From assembly GCA_937864115.1 (NCBI GenBank), contig CALMII010000013.1:1-56905 (forward strand): a stretch of 56,905 nt of DNA, written 5' to 3'. The position numbers and the translations under genes are program-made. Shown here in pieces: positions 17,552 to 28,165 of the stretch; the stretch's first letter is position 1; the number at the start of each line of letters is the position of its first letter. The DNA comes from an uncultured Steroidobacter sp. (GTDB taxonomy: Bacteria > Pseudomonadota > Gammaproteobacteria > Steroidobacterales > Steroidobacteraceae). The notes beneath the pieces were generated by a model, which saw nothing but the letters and a program-made list of their open reading frames with translations, ran no database searches and was not told the DNA's origin.

Positions 17552-18265
17552 ATGAGCGCTACCAGAACCGTAGGTCTGGTCGGTCGTAAGGCCGGTATGA
17601 CTCGCGTTTTCAATGACGCGGGTGAAGCCGTACCGGTGACCGTGATCGAGGCTCTGCCGAACCGCGTGACGCAGGTTCGCACGCCCGAAGTCGATGGCTA
17701 TCGCGCCGTCCAGGTCGCTTTCGGCAACCGCAAGGCGTCCCATCTGAGCAAGGCTCAGGCGGGTCACTACGCCAAGGTCAAAGTTGCTCCGGGCAGCTCC
17801 CTCGTCGAATTCCGCCTCTCCGAAGGTCAGGGTGCTGACCTCGTTGCGGGTTCGGAAGTGAAAGTCGATCTCTTCCAGGTCGGCCAGATCGTCGACGTCA
17901 CGGGCACCACGATCGGCAAGGGCTTTGCCGGCACGATGAAGCGTCACAACTTCGGCGGTCTGCCTGCGACCCACGGCGTGTCCGTGTCGCACCGTTCGCC
18001 GGGCTCCATCGGCCAGCGTCAGACCCCGGGCCGCGTGTTCAAGGGCAAGCGCATGTCCGGCCATATGGGCGTGCAGCGTCGCACCATCGAGAACCTCCAG
18101 GTCGTTCGCGTCGATGCGGAGCGCAACCTGCTCCTGATCCGCGGTGCCGTTCCGGGCGCTCCGGGCGGTGAGGTCATCGTCCGTCCGTCCGTGAAGGCTG
18201 CGTCGCAGGCCAATCGCAAGCGTAAGCCTGTCAATCCGAAGGCAGCCGCTCCGGCCAAGAAGTAA
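17552..18265 (+). CDS. rplC: Ribosomal protein L3
   Basis: Early-assembling 50S protein near the peptidyl transferase centre, 237 residues, somewhat longer than E. coli L3 (209) because of a basic Lys/Pro/Ala C-terminal tail (about 217-237). It begins [20 protein letters not shown]. The loop that reaches the catalytic centre contains [19 protein letters not shown], with the Gln of [10 protein letters not shown] that is methylated by PrmB in E. coli. ATG 17552 was chosen for family alignment and the AAGAGGA site. Confidence 0.96.
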   Translation: MSATRTVGLVGRKAGMTRVFNDAGEAVPVTVIEALPNRVTQVRTPEVDGYRAVQVAFGNRKASHLSKAQAGHYAKVKVAPGSSLVEFRLSEGQGADLVAGSEVKVDLFQVGQIVDVTGTTIGKGFAGTMKRHNFGGLPATHGVSVSHRSPGSIGQRQTPGRVFKGKRMSGHMGVQRRTIENLQVVRVDAERNLLLIRGAVPGAPGGEVIVRPSVKAASQANRKRKPVNPKAAAPAKK

Positions 18266-18271
18266 TCCGCC

Positions 18272-18886
18272 ATGAAACTCAAGCTCGTCAGCAAGGGTGC
18301 GCAGTCGGAAGTCCAGGTGTCGGACGAGACGTTTGCGCGTGAATACAACGAGTCGCTCGTTCATCAGGTCGTCGTGGCCTACATGAACGCCGGCCGTGCC
18401 GGCACGAAGCGCCAGAAGTCGCGCGCCGAAGTCAGCGGCGGCGGCAAGAAGCCGTGGGGCCAGAAGGGCACGGGCCAGGCCCGCGCCGGCTCGATCCGCA
18501 GCCCGATCTGGGTCGGCGGCGGCAAGGCATTCGCTGCCCGTCCACGCGACTACTCGCAGAAGGTCAATCGCAAGATGTACCGCGCTGCGCTGCAGGTCAT
18601 GCTGTCGGAGCTCGCCCGCCAGGAACGCCTGTCGGTCGTGAACGGCCTCGAACTCGAAGCGCCGAAGACCAAGTTGCTCGTGTCGCAGTTGAAGGATCTC
18701 GGCGTGGGCGATGACGTGCTGGTACTGGTCGAAGCGCATGACGAGAAGCTGGATCTCGCGTCGCGCAACCTGCCGTACGTCAACGTGCTGCCGGTGAGCG
18801 CGGTCGATCCGGTCAGCCTGGCGCGCCACAAGAACGTCGTTGCTACCGTCGGTGCGGTACGTCTGCTCGAAGAGAGGCTCGCATGA
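18272..18886 (+). CDS. rplD: Ribosomal protein L4
   Basis: 50S protein whose long loop lines the exit tunnel; in E. coli it also represses the S10 operon. The product has 204 residues (E. coli 201). It contains the conserved tunnel loop [20 protein letters not shown] followed by [11 protein letters not shown]. It starts 6 nt after the rplC stop, and its last 4 nt overlap the start of rplW (ATGA). Confidence 0.97.
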   Translation: MKLKLVSKGAQSEVQVSDETFAREYNESLVHQVVVAYMNAGRAGTKRQKSRAEVSGGGKKPWGQKGTGQARAGSIRSPIWVGGGKAFAARPRDYSQKVNRKMYRAALQVMLSELARQERLSVVNGLELEAPKTKLLVSQLKDLGVGDDVLVLVEAHDEKLDLASRNLPYVNVLPVSAVDPVSLARHKNVVATVGAVRLLEERLA

Positions 18887-19179
18887 GTCAGGAAAGATTG
18901 ATGTCCGTGCTGCTCGGGCCGCACGTGTCTGAAAAGAGCGCCCGCGTTGCCGAGGCGAATCAGTTCGTTTTCCGTGTGCGCCGCGATGCGAGCGCGCCGG
19001 AAGTGAAGGCCGCTGTCGAGCTGATGTTCGAAGTGAAGGTAGCGAACGTCAACGTCGTGAACGTTGCGGGCAAGAAGAAGCGCTTCGGTCAGCGTCTCGG
19101 CCAGCGTCAGGACTTCAAGAAGGCTTACGTCCGGCTCGCTCCGGGACAGAGCATCGATCTCTCCGGCGCCGACGCCTGA
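18883..19179 (+). CDS. rplW: Ribosomal protein L23
   Basis: Sits at the tunnel exit and is the docking site for trigger factor and SRP. The product has 98 residues (E. coli 100). It starts [20 protein letters not shown], and the conserved basic segment [20 protein letters not shown] is present. Its ATG overlaps the rplD stop, indicating translational coupling. Confidence 0.96.
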   Translation: MSQERLMSVLLGPHVSEKSARVAEANQFVFRVRRDASAPEVKAAVELMFEVKVANVNVVNVAGKKKRFGQRLGQRQDFKKAYVRLAPGQSIDLSGADA

Positions 19180-19203
19180 GCTGAGTAGTAAGGATCAGTC
19201 ATC

Positions 19204-20028
19204 ATGGCTTTGATCAAAGCAAAACCAACGTCGCCGGGCCGGCGTTTCCAGGTTTCGATTTCGCGCTCGCACCTGCACAAGGGCGGCCCGGAAGAGTCGC
19301 TGGTCGTCAGCAAGAATCGCACGGGTGCGCGTAACCACTTCGGTCGCCAGACCGTCCGTCACCAGGGCGGCGGCCACAAGCAGAAGTACCGTCTGGTCGA
19401 CTTCCTGCGCAACAAGGACGGCGTGCCGGGCAAGGTCGAACGGATCGAATACGATCCGAACCGCACCGCGCATCTTGCGCTGGTTCTGTATGCCGATGGC
19501 GAACGTCGCTACATCGTGGCGCCGAAGGGCGTCGTTGCCGGCGACACGATCCTTTCGGGTCCCGAAGCGCCGATCAAGCCGGGCAACACGCTGCAGCTTC
19601 GCAACATTCCGATCGGCACGACGATTCACTGCGTCGAGCTGAAGCCCGGCAAGGGTGCGCAGATTGCGCGTAGCGCCGGCGGCTCTGCGCAACTCGCTGC
19701 CCGCGAAGGGTCGTATGCGACCCTGCGCCTGCGTTCGACGGAAATGCGCAAAGTGCACATCGACTGCCGTGCCACCATCGGTGAAGTCGCGAACGACGAG
19801 CACAACCTGCGCAGCTACGGCAAGGCCGGTGCGATCCGCTGGCGCGGTATCCGCCCGACGGTGCGTGGCGTGGTCATGAACCCGGTCGATCACCCGCACG
19901 GTGGTGGTGAAGGTAAGTCCGGCCAGGGTAATCCGCACCCGGTGAGCCCGTGGGGCTGGAATACCAAGGGCAAGAAGACGCGCCGTAATAAGCGCACGGC
20001 CAGCATGATTCTGCGCCGCCGCAACTAA
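19204..20028 (+). CDS. rplB: Ribosomal protein L2
   Basis: Largest 50S protein and essential for the peptidyl transferase centre and subunit joining. The product has 274 residues (E. coli 273). It has [19 protein letters not shown] near the N-terminus and the hallmark C-terminal stretch [19 protein letters not shown] containing the conserved His. It lies 24 nt after rplW and 14 nt before rpsS. Confidence 0.98.
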   Translation: MALIKAKPTSPGRRFQVSISRSHLHKGGPEESLVVSKNRTGARNHFGRQTVRHQGGGHKQKYRLVDFLRNKDGVPGKVERIEYDPNRTAHLALVLYADGERRYIVAPKGVVAGDTILSGPEAPIKPGNTLQLRNIPIGTTIHCVELKPGKGAQIARSAGGSAQLAAREGSYATLRLRSTEMRKVHIDCRATIGEVANDEHNLRSYGKAGAIRWRGIRPTVRGVVMNPVDHPHGGGEGKSGQGNPHPVSPWGWNTKGKKTRRNKRTASMILRRRN

Positions 20029-20042
20029 TTGAGGATCTGACA

Positions 20043-20312
20043 GTGCCTCGTTCAGTCAAGAAGGGTCCGTTCGTCGACCTGCACCTCGCCAAGAAGGTGC
20101 GTGTTGCCGCCGAGAAGAACGATCGTCGTCCGATCAAGACCTGGTCGCGCCGCTCGATGATTCTGCCGGACATGGTGGGTTTGACGATTGCCGTCCACAA
20201 CGGTCGGCAGCACATCCCGGTGCTCGTTTCGGAAAACATGGTCGGCCACAAGCTGGGCGAATTTGCGCCGACGCGCACGTTCAAGTCCCACTCCGGCGAC
20301 AAGAAGGGCTGA
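20043..20312 (+). CDS. rpsS: Ribosomal protein S19
   Basis: 30S head protein that forms a complex with S13 and contacts the A-site tRNA side of the subunit interface. The product has 89 residues with a GTG start, preceded by GAGGA. It begins (M)[14 protein letters not shown] and contains [16 protein letters not shown] and [14 protein letters not shown]. rplV begins 2 nt after its stop. Confidence 0.97.
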   Translation: MPRSVKKGPFVDLHLAKKVRVAAEKNDRRPIKTWSRRSMILPDMVGLTIAVHNGRQHIPVLVSENMVGHKLGEFAPTRTFKSHSGDKKG

Positions 20313-20314
20313 TT

Positions 20315-20656
20315 ATGCAAGTCGCAGCCAAACTGAAGTACGCGCGCATTTCGCCGCAGAAGTGCCGTCTGATTGCGGACATGGTCCGCGGTGAGCCGGT
20401 GGGCAAGGCGCTCAACACGCTGCGCTTCACGCCGAAGAAGGGCGCGGAGCTGGTGCTCAAGGTTCTCGAGTCCGCCATCGCGAACGCCGAGAACAACCTG
20501 AGCGCGGATGTGGACGAACTGAAGGTGCAGACGATCACCATCGACGCCGCACCGGTGCTGAAGCGGTTCGCTGCCCGCGCCAAGGGCCGCGGCACGCGGA
20601 TCTGGAAGCGCAACAGTCACATCATCGTGACCGTTGGCGACGGCAAAGCGGAATAA
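20315..20656 (+). CDS. rplV: Ribosomal protein L22
   Basis: 50S protein whose beta-hairpin, with L4, narrows the exit tunnel. The product has 113 residues (E. coli 110). It begins [19 protein letters not shown]. The hairpin tip shows the wild-type sequence [20 protein letters not shown], the region where macrolide-resistance changes occur in other bacteria. Confidence 0.97.
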   Translation: MQVAAKLKYARISPQKCRLIADMVRGEPVGKALNTLRFTPKKGAELVLKVLESAIANAENNLSADVDELKVQTITIDAAPVLKRFAARAKGRGTRIWKRNSHIIVTVGDGKAE

Positions 20657-20673
20657 CGGCAGGCGAGCTCACT

Positions 20674-21375
20674 ATGGGTCAGAAAGTCAATCCGATCGGT
20701 TTTCGCCTCGGCATCACGCGCGACTGGAGTTCGAAGTGGTATGCGAATACCAAGAACTTCCCCTCGCACGTGTACACCGACCATCTGGTGCGCGAGTTCC
20801 TGAAGAAGAAGCTGGTCGAAGCTTCTGTCAGCCGCGTTCAGATCGAGCGCGCGGCGCGCAAGGTCAACATCACGATCCACACGGCACGTCCGGGCATCGT
20901 GATCGGCAAGAAGGGCGAGGACATCGAGAAGCTGCGCGGCGAAGTCGCGAAGATCATGAAGATGCCGACGGTCGACGTCCGCATCAACATTGCCGAGATC
21001 CGCAAGCCGGAACTTGATGCGCAGCTCGTCGCCGACGGCATTGCGCAGCAGCTCGAGCGTCGCGTGATGTTCCGTCGCGCCATGAAGCGCGCCGTGACCA
21101 ACACGATGCGTATCGGCGCCTTGGGCGTGAAGGTGCGCGCTTCGGGCCGTCTCAACGGGTCGGAAATTGCGCGTACCGAGTCGTATCGTGAAGGCCGCGT
21201 GCCGCTGCACACGCTGCGTGCGGAGATCGATTACGGCTTCGCCGAAGCGAGGACGACGTACGGCATCATCGGCGTGAAGGTATGGATCTTCAAGGGCGAA
21301 GTGTTCAGCCAGCACGAAGCGCCTGCGGAAGCCGGCGACGCCCAGGCAGCAGCACCGACGGAAGCGACGGCCTGA
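20674..21375 (+). CDS. rpsC: Ribosomal protein S3
   Basis: 30S mRNA-entry protein with helicase-type activity together with S4. The product has 233 residues (identical to the E. coli length). It begins [23 protein letters not shown] domain with [15 protein letters not shown] lies near residues 70-85, followed by [20 protein letters not shown]. The C-terminus is an Ala/Glu-rich tail. Confidence 0.97.
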   Translation: MGQKVNPIGFRLGITRDWSSKWYANTKNFPSHVYTDHLVREFLKKKLVEASVSRVQIERAARKVNITIHTARPGIVIGKKGEDIEKLRGEVAKIMKMPTVDVRINIAEIRKPELDAQLVADGIAQQLERRVMFRRAMKRAVTNTMRIGALGVKVRASGRLNGSEIARTESYREGRVPLHTLRAEIDYGFAEARTTYGIIGVKVWIFKGEVFSQHEAPAEAGDAQAAAPTEATA

Positions 21376-21402
21376 GAAGGTCCGTCAGCCGAGTAAACGA
21401 TC

Positions 21403-21816
21403 ATGATGCAACCAAAACGAACCAAGTACCGCAAGGCGTTCAAGGGCCGCAATGCCGGCCTCGCGCAGGGCGGCAACTACGTGGCCTTCGGTGATTTCGG
21501 CCTGAAGGCGACCAGCCGTGCCCGCATGACTGCGCGCGAACTCGAAGCGGCGCGTCGTGCGATGACCCGTTACGTGAAGCGTGGCGGCCAGATCTGGGTG
21601 CGCGTGTTCCCCGACCTGCCGATCTCGAAGAAGCCTCTCGAAGTCCGAATGGGCAGCGGCAAGGGCAACGTCGAGTACTACGTTGCGAAAGTGAAACCCG
21701 GCAAGGTGCTGTTCGAGATGGAAGGCGTGACCGAAGCGATCGCCCGCGAAGCATTCCGCCTCGCTGCGTCGAAGCTGTCGGTCGATACCCAGTTCGTCAC
21801 GCGCCAGGTGCGTTGA
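21403..21816 (+). CDS. rplP: Ribosomal protein L16
   Basis: 50S protein beside the A site and tRNA elbow. The product has 137 residues (E. coli 136). It begins [17 protein letters not shown]. The stretch containing [18 protein letters not shown] includes the conserved Arg that is hydroxylated by YcfD/RoxA in E. coli. Two consecutive ATG codons could start it; the first matches the family length. It precedes rpmC by 12 nt. Confidence 0.97.
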   Translation: MMQPKRTKYRKAFKGRNAGLAQGGNYVAFGDFGLKATSRARMTARELEAARRAMTRYVKRGGQIWVRVFPDLPISKKPLEVRMGSGKGNVEYYVAKVKPGKVLFEMEGVTEAIAREAFRLAASKLSVDTQFVTRQVR

Positions 21817-21828
21817 TCAGGAATCGAT

Positions 21829-22032
21829 ATGAGCGCGAAAGAACTCCGTACCAAGTCGGCCACAGAACTGCAGAAAGAGCTGCTGGATCTGCGCCGCGAA
21901 CAATTCAATCTGCGCATGGCCCGGGCAACCGGCCAGACCGCGAAGCCGGACCAGTTCAGCAAGGTTCGTCGCAACATCGCGCGCCTGAAGACGGTCCAGG
22001 CCGAGCAGCGTCGCGCTGCGAAGGGTAAGTGA
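21829..22032 (+). CDS. rpmC: Ribosomal protein L29
   Basis: Small tunnel-exit protein, 67 residues, neighbour of L23 and part of the SRP/trigger-factor platform. It begins [36 protein letters not shown], the two-helix hairpin of the family. It lies between rplP and rpsQ, as in other bacteria. Confidence 0.96.
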   Translation: MSAKELRTKSATELQKELLDLRREQFNLRMARATGQTAKPDQFSKVRRNIARLKTVQAEQRRAAKGK

Positions 22033-22034
22033 GC

Positions 22035-22346
22035 ATGAGCAAGCAAACGAAGCCGGCGGAAGCGCCTGCCGCCGAGAAGGTCGCAAAGACCATCACGGGC
22101 AAGGTCGTCAGCAACAAGATGCAGAAGACCATTGCGGTGGTCGTCGAACGTTTCGAGCCGCATCCCCGCTACGGCAAGTACATCCGCCGCAGCACCAAGT
22201 TGCTGGCTCACGACGAGAACAACGAAAGCCGCGAAGGCGATGTCGTTGCGATCCAGGAGTGCCGGCCGCTGTCGCGCCGCAAGAGTTTCCGCCTGGTGCG
22301 CGTCATCAGCCGTGCGAACCAGACCGCAGGAGAAGCAACGCCATGA
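22035..22346 (+). CDS. rpsQ: Ribosomal protein S17
   Basis: 30S assembly protein binding 16S helix 11. The product has 103 residues from ATG 22035, longer than E. coli S17 (84) because of an N-terminal Ala/Pro/Lys extension ([19 protein letters not shown]). The core [17 protein letters not shown] and [13 protein letters not shown] is typical. A GTG at 22029 overlaps the rpmC stop and is a possible alternative start. Its stop overlaps the rplN start. Confidence 0.95.
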   Translation: MSKQTKPAEAPAAEKVAKTITGKVVSNKMQKTIAVVVERFEPHPRYGKYIRRSTKLLAHDENNESREGDVVAIQECRPLSRRKSFRLVRVISRANQTAGEATP

Positions 22347-22711
22347 TCCAGATGCAAACGTTGCTCAATGCCGCCGACAACAGCGGCGCCCGCAGCCTGA
22401 TGTGCATCAAGGTGCTGGGTGGTTCGAAGCGTCGCTATGCGACGGTCGGCGATGTCATCAAGGTCAGCGTCCGCGATGCGATTCCGCGCGGCAAGGTGAA
22501 GAAGGGCGAGGTCTACGACGCCGTCGTCGTGCGTACCAGGTTCGGCGTGCGCCGTCCCGATGGTTCGATGATCCGCTTCGACGGCAACGCCGCCGTGCTG
22601 CTGAACCCGAAGCTGGAGCCGATCGGCACCCGCATCTTCGGGCCGGTGACGCGCGAACTGCGCACGTCGCAGTTCATGAAGATCATTTCGCTCGCGCCCG
22701 AAGTGCTGTGA
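22343..22711 (+). CDS. rplN: Ribosomal protein L14
   Basis: Universal 50S interface protein, 122 residues (E. coli 123). It begins [20 protein letters not shown] and carries the signature for the family in [20 protein letters not shown]. The open frame extends upstream, but ATG 22343 overlaps the rpsQ stop in an ATGA arrangement and matches the family start, so it was preferred. Confidence 0.97.
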   Translation: MIQMQTLLNAADNSGARSLMCIKVLGGSKRRYATVGDVIKVSVRDAIPRGKVKKGEVYDAVVVRTRFGVRRPDGSMIRFDGNAAVLLNPKLEPIGTRIFGPVTRELRTSQFMKIISLAPEVL

Positions 22712-22735
22712 GCTGAGTAAGCCAAGGGTTTACGT

Positions 22736-23050
22736 ATGAACAAGATTCGCAAGGGTGACGAAGTCGTCGTGACGGCAGGCCGTGACAAGGGCCGTCGTGG
22801 CACCGTCATCAAGGTTCTCGAAGGCAAGGTTGTCGTCGAGAGCGTGAACATGGTGAAGCGGCACACGAAGCCGAACCCGCAGCGCAACGTGCAGGGCGGC
22901 ATCGTGGAGAAGGAATCCGCGATCGACATTTCGAACGTGGCGCTGTGGAACCCCGTGACGAAGAAGGGTGATCGCGTCGGCGTGCGTACGCTCGCAGACG
23001 GTCGCAAGGTCCGCTTCTTCAAGTCGAACAAGGAAGTAGTCGACGCCTGA
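22736..23050 (+). CDS. rplX: Ribosomal protein L24
   Basis: Assembly initiator of the 50S subunit, 104 residues as in E. coli. It begins [24 protein letters not shown], a KOW motif. The family stretch [13 protein letters not shown] follows. It is located between L14 and L5 in the spc cluster. Confidence 0.97.
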   Translation: MNKIRKGDEVVVTAGRDKGRRGTVIKVLEGKVVVESVNMVKRHTKPNPQRNVQGGIVEKESAIDISNVALWNPVTKKGDRVGVRTLADGRKVRFFKSNKEVVDA

Positions 23051-23087
23051 GGCGTCGCCCGAGTCGTAACGAACAGTCGGATTTTTT

Positions 23088-23627
23088 ATGGCCAGACTTC
23101 AGCAGTATTACCGCGAAAAAGTGGTGCCCGAGCTCCAGAAGAGCCTGGGTGTCGCGAACATCATGCAGGTACCGAAGATCACCAAGATCACGGTCAACAT
23201 GGGTGTGGGCGAGGCGGTCGCCGACAAGAAGATCATGGACAATGCCGTGGCCGATCTGACCAAGATCACCGGGCAGAAGCCGCTGGTCACGAAGTCGCGC
23301 AAGTCCGTTGCGACCTTCAAGCTGCGCGATGGCCTCGCGATCGGCGCCAAGGTCACGCTGCGCGGCGCGCGCATGTATGAGTTCCTGGACCGCCTCGTGA
23401 ACATCGCGATGCCGCGTATCCGCGACTTCCGCGGCGTGAGCGCGCGTTCCTTCGACGGCCAGGGCAACTACAACTTCGGCGTCAAGGAACAGATCATTTT
23501 CCCGGAGATCGCGTACGACCAGATCGACGCCATCCGTGGCATGGACATCACGATCACGACGACGGCGCCCGACGACAAGACCGGTCGCGCGCTGCTCGAA
23601 GCGTTCAATTTCCCGTTCCGCAAGTAA
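23088..23627 (+). CDS. rplE: Ribosomal protein L5
   Basis: Binds 5S rRNA in the central protuberance and contacts P-site tRNA. The product has 179 residues as in E. coli. It begins [17 protein letters not shown]. The family block [15 protein letters not shown] and the 5S-binding region ending FNFPFRK are present. It follows rplX by 37 nt. Confidence 0.97.
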   Translation: MARLQQYYREKVVPELQKSLGVANIMQVPKITKITVNMGVGEAVADKKIMDNAVADLTKITGQKPLVTKSRKSVATFKLRDGLAIGAKVTLRGARMYEFLDRLVNIAMPRIRDFRGVSARSFDGQGNYNFGVKEQIIFPEIAYDQIDAIRGMDITITTTAPDDKTGRALLEAFNFPFRK

Positions 23628-23651
23628 CTTAGTAGGCGACAGGCGAATCTC

Positions 23652-23957
23652 ATGGCCAAGACATCGATGGTCAATCGCGAAGAGAAGCGTGCGAAGCTCG
23701 TGAAGCGCTACGCCGCGAAGCGTGCGCGTCTGAAAGAAATCATTCGCAAACCGACGTCCTCGCCCGCCGAGCGCGAAGCCGCGGTTGCACAGCTGCAGGC
23801 GCTGCCGCGCGATTCGAGCAAGTCGCGTCTGCGTAACCGTTGTCAGATCACCGGCCGTCCTCGCGGTTACTACCGCAAGTTCGGTCTTGGCCGTACCAAG
23901 CTGCGTGAGGCGACTCTGCGCGGCGAAATTCCGGGCCTCGGGCTGGCCAGCTGGTAA
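23652..23957 (+). CDS. rpsN: Ribosomal protein S14 (zinc-free type)
   Basis: 30S head protein, 101 residues, the long E. coli-like form. It contains [20 protein letters not shown]. Only one Cys is seen where the short zinc-binding form has four, so it is the zinc-independent type. It lies between L5 and S8 as usual. Confidence 0.97.
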   Translation: MAKTSMVNREEKRAKLVKRYAAKRARLKEIIRKPTSSPAEREAAVAQLQALPRDSSKSRLRNRCQITGRPRGYYRKFGLGRTKLREATLRGEIPGLGLASW

Positions 23958-23981
23958 CAGCTGGTACCACTGGAGCACCAC

Positions 23982-24377
23982 ATGAGCATGACGGATCCCA
24001 TTGCCGATTTCCTGACCCGCATTCGCAACGGCCAGTCCTCGGGTAAGCCCGAGATCGCCGCGCCGACGTCCAAGCTGAAGCTTGCGATCGCGAAAGTGCT
24101 GAAGGACGAAGGCTACATTGAAGACTTCTCTTCGAGCGTGCATGAAGGCAAGCCGACGCTTGCCGTGCAGCTGAAGTATTACCAGGGCCGCCCGGTGATC
24201 GACCGCCTCGAGCGTGTCAGCCGTCCCGGCCTGCGCGTCTACAAGGGCAAGGACGAGCTGCCGACGATTCTCGGCGGACTCGGCGTTGCCATCGTGTCGA
24301 CTTCGCAGGGCGTGATGACGGACGCCCAAGCCCGCGCTGCCGGTCACGGCGGCGAAGTGCTCTGCATCGTTTCCTAA
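23982..24377 (+). CDS. rpsH: Ribosomal protein S8
   Basis: Primary 16S-binding protein of the 30S platform, 131 residues (E. coli 130). It begins [18 protein letters not shown] and ends with the family block [20 protein letters not shown] then VLCIVS. In E. coli S8 represses the spc operon by binding near the L5 start; whether this holds here was not tested. Confidence 0.97.
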   Translation: MSMTDPIADFLTRIRNGQSSGKPEIAAPTSKLKLAIAKVLKDEGYIEDFSSSVHEGKPTLAVQLKYYQGRPVIDRLERVSRPGLRVYKGKDELPTILGGLGVAIVSTSQGVMTDAQARAAGHGGEVLCIVS

Positions 24378-24386
24378 GGTGCGCAC

Positions 24387-24923
24387 ATGTCGCGAGTAGC
24401 AAAACAGCCGGTTGCCCTGCCGAAGGGCGTGACCGCCACCATCAGCCCCGATTCGATTGCCGTCAAAGGCGCGAAGGGCTCGTTGTCGCTGGCGATCAAC
24501 AACAAGTACGTGAAGATCGTCCAGGATGCCGACGCGCTGAAGGTCGAAAAGGCCAACGACAGCCGCGAAGCCGACATGGTCGCCGGTTCGACTCGCGCTC
24601 ACCTTGCCAACATCGTCGAAGGTGTGAGCAAGGGTTACGAGCGCAAGCTGGAACTGGTCGGCGTCGGTTACCGCGCCCAGGCGCAGGGCAAGAACCTGAA
24701 CCTGACGCTGGGCTTCTCGCACCCCGTGGTTTACGAGTCGCCCGAAGGCATCACGATCGAAACCCCGAGCCAGACCGAGATCCTGATCAAGGGAACGGAT
24801 GTGCAGAAGGTGGGTCAGGTGGCCGCCGACATTCGCGCGTTCCGCCCGCCGGAACCCTACAAGGGCAAGGGCGTGCGCTATAGCGGCGAGAAGATCGAGC
24901 TGAAGGAAGCGAAGAAGAAGTAA
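24387..24923 (+). CDS. rplF: Ribosomal protein L6
   Basis: 50S protein near the sarcin-ricin loop, 178 residues (E. coli 177). It begins [15 protein letters not shown]. The C-terminal signature [18 protein letters not shown] is present, as is the [15 protein letters not shown] block. It starts 9 nt after rpsH. Confidence 0.97.
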   Translation: MSRVAKQPVALPKGVTATISPDSIAVKGAKGSLSLAINNKYVKIVQDADALKVEKANDSREADMVAGSTRAHLANIVEGVSKGYERKLELVGVGYRAQAQGKNLNLTLGFSHPVVYESPEGITIETPSQTEILIKGTDVQKVGQVAADIRAFRPPEPYKGKGVRYSGEKIELKEAKKK

Positions 24924-24964
24924 TCGCTTCACTTCAGGTACACACGAGATACGAGTAACGAGTG

Positions 24965-25315
24965 ATGAACAAGAATGCCCAGCGTTTGCGTCGTGCCGCC
25001 CGTGCACGCGCCAAGATCCGCGAGCTGAAGGCGCTGCGTCTGTCTGTGCATCGCACGTCGCAGCACATCTACGCGCAGATCCTCGACGTCGATTCGAAGG
25101 TGCTGGCGGTTGCTTCGACGGTCCAGAAGGACCTGCGCAGCGATCTGAAGGGCACCGGCAACGTCACGGCTGCCGCTGCAGTGGGCAAGGCGATCGCCGA
25201 GAAAGCGAAGGCCGCCGGCATCAAGCAGGTCGCGTTCGATCGTTCCGGTTACAAGTATCACGGTCGCATCAAGGCATTGGCCGATGCGGCGCGCGAAAAC
25301 GGGCTTGAGTTCTAA
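24965..25315 (+). CDS. rplR: Ribosomal protein L18
   Basis: Central protuberance protein that brings 5S rRNA to the 50S subunit together with L5. The product has 116 residues (E. coli 117). It begins [18 protein letters not shown] and contains [11 protein letters not shown] and the ending [24 protein letters not shown] codon directly upstream (24962) is an alternative start that would add one residue. Confidence 0.96.
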   Translation: MNKNAQRLRRAARARAKIRELKALRLSVHRTSQHIYAQILDVDSKVLAVASTVQKDLRSDLKGTGNVTAAAAVGKAIAEKAKAAGIKQVAFDRSGYKYHGRIKALADAARENGLEF

Positions 25316-25336
25316 GAGCTCTCCGAGGAATAGCTA

Positions 25337-25846
25337 ATGGCCAGAGTTGAAAAAACAGCTGCAACCGACGAGTACATCGAGAAGCTCGTTGCAGTGAACC
25401 GCGTCGCCAAGGTCGTAAAGGGCGGCCGTCAGTTCGGCTTCACGGCCCTGACGGTGGTCGGCGACGGTCGCGGCAAGGTCGGCTTCGGATACGGCAAGGC
25501 GCGCGAAGTGCCGGTCGCCATCCAGAAGGCCATGCAGGCAGCCCGCAAGAACCTCGCCAACGTTGCGCTGAAGAATGCGACGCTGCACTACGCGCTGAAG
25601 GGTGCTCACGGCACGACCCGCGTGTACATGCAGCCCGCCGCTGACGGTACCGGCCTCATCGCCGGTGGCGGCATGCGCGCCGTGTTCGAGTGCGCCGGCG
25701 TTCGCAACGTGCTGGCAAAGAGCTACGGCTCGCGCAACCCGATCAACGTCGTGCGCGCTACGTTCAAGGCACTGACCAGCATTCAGTCGCCGGAAGACAT
25801 TGCAGCGAAGCGCGGCAAGCGCGTCGAAGACATCCTGGGCGCCTGA
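25337..25846 (+). CDS. rpsE: Ribosomal protein S5
   Basis: 30S protein at the mRNA entry, important for accuracy. The product has 169 residues (E. coli 167). It begins [20 protein letters not shown]. The family block [20 protein letters not shown], the spectinomycin-site region, looks wild type. GAGGAATAGCTA precedes its ATG. Confidence 0.97.
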   Translation: MARVEKTAATDEYIEKLVAVNRVAKVVKGGRQFGFTALTVVGDGRGKVGFGYGKAREVPVAIQKAMQAARKNLANVALKNATLHYALKGAHGTTRVYMQPAADGTGLIAGGGMRAVFECAGVRNVLAKSYGSRNPINVVRATFKALTSIQSPEDIAAKRGKRVEDILGA

Positions 25847-25876
25847 GCCCCGAAGTGACCCGACTGGATTGAAGTC

Positions 25877-26074
25877 ATGGCCAACGCGAAACCGAAGTCG
25901 ATCAAAGTGACGCTGATCAAGAGCGTGTTCGGACAGCTCAAGTCGCACCGCGCCACCGTGCGTGGTCTCGGCCTGCGCAAGATCCGCGACACCGCGATCG
26001 TCGCTGACACGCCTGAGACCCGCGGCATGATCCGCGCCTCGGGCCACATGCTGAAAGTGGAAGAAGCGGTCTGA
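25877..26074 (+). CDS. rpmD: Ribosomal protein L30
   Basis: Small 50S protein, 65 residues. It begins MANAKPKSIKVTLIKSVFGQ and contains the conserved core HRATVRGLGLRKIRDT. It lies between S5 and L15 as in the standard spc operon order. The size is close to the E. coli protein (59), with a few extra N-terminal residues. Confidence 0.96.
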   Translation: MANAKPKSIKVTLIKSVFGQLKSHRATVRGLGLRKIRDTAIVADTPETRGMIRASGHMLKVEEAV

Positions 26075-26109
26075 GCCTGGGCTCGATCGCCTGACTGGGA
26101 TTGAATCTC

Positions 26110-26544
26110 ATGAAACTGAACACCATCTCTCCCGCTCCCGGCAGCAAGAAGACGCGGCTGCGCGTCGGCCGCGGTGCGTCCGCCGGCCAGGGCAAGACCT
26201 GCGGTCGTGGCGTCAAGGGTCAGCGCGCTCGCAAGGGCGGCTACCACAAGGTCGGCTTCGAAGGCGGTCAGATGCCCCTGCAGCGCCGTCTGCCGAAGAC
26301 GGGTTTCCGTTCGAAGATCAAGCCGACCGTCGCTGAAGTGCGTCTGTCGGAACTGGCGAAGCTCGAAGGCACGGTGGTGGACCTCGATGCGCTGAAGGCA
26401 GCGAATCTCGTTCATGCACAGGCGCTTCGTGCCCGCATCGTCGCCTCGGGCGAGTTTGCCAAGGCTGTGACCGTCAAGGGCATTCACCTGACCAAGGGCG
26501 CGAAGGCTGCGATCGAAGCGGCTGGCGGCAAGGTCGAAGCCTGA
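26110..26544 (+). CDS. rplO: Ribosomal protein L15
   Basis: Late-assembly 50S protein, 144 residues as in E. coli. It begins [20 protein letters not shown] and has the Gly/Arg-rich block [23 protein letters not shown] 26110 matches the family start; an upstream in-frame TTG at 26101 would add three residues and is less likely. secY follows after 41 nt. Confidence 0.96.
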   Translation: MKLNTISPAPGSKKTRLRVGRGASAGQGKTCGRGVKGQRARKGGYHKVGFEGGQMPLQRRLPKTGFRSKIKPTVAEVRLSELAKLEGTVVDLDALKAANLVHAQALRARIVASGEFAKAVTVKGIHLTKGAKAAIEAAGGKVEA

Positions 26545-26585
26545 TCGTTGGTCGATTAGTTACTAACTGAATCACCAGAGAACCA

Positions 26586-27929
26586 GTGGCCACCAAATCC
26601 GCCACCGCATCACCGCTCTCCGCCTTTGGCGAGATGACCCGCTTCGCAGAGTTGCGCCAGCGGTTGTTCTTCTTGCTGGGCGCGCTGATCGTGTACCGCA
26701 TCGGAACGTTCATTCCGGTGCCGGGCGTCGATCCCGTCGCCCTGGCGCGATTCTTCGAATCGCAGCAGGGCACGATCCTGAGCATGGTGAACATGTTCTC
26801 CGGCGGCGCGATCGAGCGTTTGTCGATCTTCGCGCTGGGGGTCATGCCGTACATTTCGGCGTCGATCATCATCCAGATGATGGCTGTCGTTGTGCCGTCG
26901 CTGGCTGCGATCAAGAAGGAAGGCGAGTCCGGTCGTCGCAAGCTGACCCAGTACACCCGCTATGGCACCGTGCTGCTGGCGGCGGTGCAGGGTTCGTCTG
27001 CGGCGATCGCGCTGCAGAATCAGGGTGTTGTCATTTCTGCAGGCCCGCAGTTCGTGTTCGTGGCCACGATTACCCTGATCGCAGGCACGATGTTCCTCAT
27101 GTGGCTCGGCGAGCAGATCACCGAGCGTGGCCTGGGCAACGGCATTTCGATGATCATCCTGGCCGGCATCGTCGCGGGATTGCCTGCTGCCGTGGCCGGC
27201 ACGCTCGAACTGGTGCGCACCGGCGAGTTGAATCCGGCGTTCGCGCTGATCCTGTTCGGCATGGTGATCGCGGTGACGGCGTTCGTCGTGTTCGTGGAGC
27301 GCGGCCAGCGTCGCATCCAGGTGAACTATGCGAAGCGCCAGCAGGGACGGAAGCTGTACGCGGGACAGAGCACGCACCTGCCGTTCAAGCTGAACATGTC
27401 GGGTGTGATCCCGCCGATTTTCGCGTCGAGCCTGCTGCTGTTTCCCGCGACCATTGCCAGCTGGTCCGGCACGTCGCAGGGATGGACCTGGCTGCAGAAT
27501 GTTTCGGCGGCCCTGGGCCCTGGCCAGCCGGCGCACATGCTGCTGTACGGTACCCTGATCATTTTCTTCTGCTTCTTCTACACCGCGCTGGTGTTCAACT
27601 CGCGCGAGACGGCGGAGAACCTGAAGAAGTCGGGCGCCTTCATTCCGGGGATTCGCCCGGGCCAGCAGACCGGCGAGTACATCGACAAGGTGCTGACGCG
27701 GCTGACCGTCTGGGGCGCGCTGTACGTGACGATCGTCTGCTTGCTGCCCGAGTTTCTGATTTCGAAGTTCAGCGTGCCGTTCTACTTCGGTGGTACGTCG
27801 CTGCTGATCATGGTGGTGGTGATCATGGATTTTCAGGCCCAGGTGGCGGCCCATCTCATGTCGCACCAGTACGAGGGCCTGATGAAGAAGGCCAACCTGC
27901 GTGGCTACGGCCGCCCAGGTCAGACCTGA
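26586..27929 (+). CDS. secY: SecY, preprotein translocase channel
   Basis: Channel-forming subunit of SecYEG, 447 residues with ten expected membrane segments. The start is GTG ([20 protein letters not shown]). Family blocks seen are [14 protein letters not shown] (segment 1), [20 protein letters not shown] with SASIIIQ, and the conserved cytoplasmic loop [20 protein letters not shown] with [14 protein letters not shown]. It closes the spc cluster and works with SecE encoded at the left end of the window. Confidence 0.97.
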   Translation: MATKSATASPLSAFGEMTRFAELRQRLFFLLGALIVYRIGTFIPVPGVDPVALARFFESQQGTILSMVNMFSGGAIERLSIFALGVMPYISASIIIQMMAVVVPSLAAIKKEGESGRRKLTQYTRYGTVLLAAVQGSSAAIALQNQGVVISAGPQFVFVATITLIAGTMFLMWLGEQITERGLGNGISMIILAGIVAGLPAAVAGTLELVRTGELNPAFALILFGMVIAVTAFVVFVERGQRRIQVNYAKRQQGRKLYAGQSTHLPFKLNMSGVIPPIFASSLLLFPATIASWSGTSQGWTWLQNVSAALGPGQPAHMLLYGTLIIFFCFFYTALVFNSRETAENLKKSGAFIPGIRPGQQTGEYIDKVLTRLTVWGALYVTIVCLLPEFLISKFSVPFYFGGTSLLIMVVVIMDFQAQVAAHLMSHQYEGLMKKANLRGYGRPGQT

Positions 27930-27974
27930 CCGGTCCAGGCCCGATTCCCGTTCGCGGGATCTTGGAGAGTTGTC

Positions 27975-28088
27975 ATGAAGGTTCGCGCTTCCGTCAAAAA
28001 GATCTGCAAGAACTGCAAGGTCGTCCGCCGCCGCCGGGTGGTGTACGTGATCTGCTCCGACGCCCGCCACAAGCAGCGTCAGGGCTGA
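27975..28088 (+). CDS. rpmJ: Ribosomal protein L36 (zinc-ribbon form)
   Basis: A 37-residue 50S protein. Starting at ATG 27975 after GGAGAG, it reads [17 protein letters not shown] and ends ARHKQRQG. It has a complete Cys-x2-Cys-x12-Cys-x4-His zinc ribbon at residues 11, 14, 27 and 32, the zinc-binding type. It sits between secY and rpsM, the usual place. Confidence 0.95.
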   Translation: MKVRASVKKICKNCKVVRRRRVVYVICSDARHKQRQG

Positions 28089-28102
28089 TACCTCTTAAAG
28101 CA

Positions 28103-28152
28103 TTGAGTTGCAGGGTTTTTTAGTTTAAAGTTCCGCGCTTTTCTTCGCGGAA
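28103..28152 (+). promoter_or_regulatory. Candidate alpha-operon promoter and leader hairpin
   Basis: TTGAGT (28103-28108), a 17-nt spacer and TAAAGT (28126-28131) give 4 of 6 matches at each box. Immediately downstream TTCCGCG (28131-28137) and CGCGGAA (28146-28152) form a perfect 7-bp stem before the rpsM Shine-Dalgarno region. In E. coli S4 controls the alpha operon through structured RNA at this position. Both the promoter and the S4 role are inferences. Confidence 0.35.
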
Positions 28153-28165
28153 GAGAGAGTAGGCA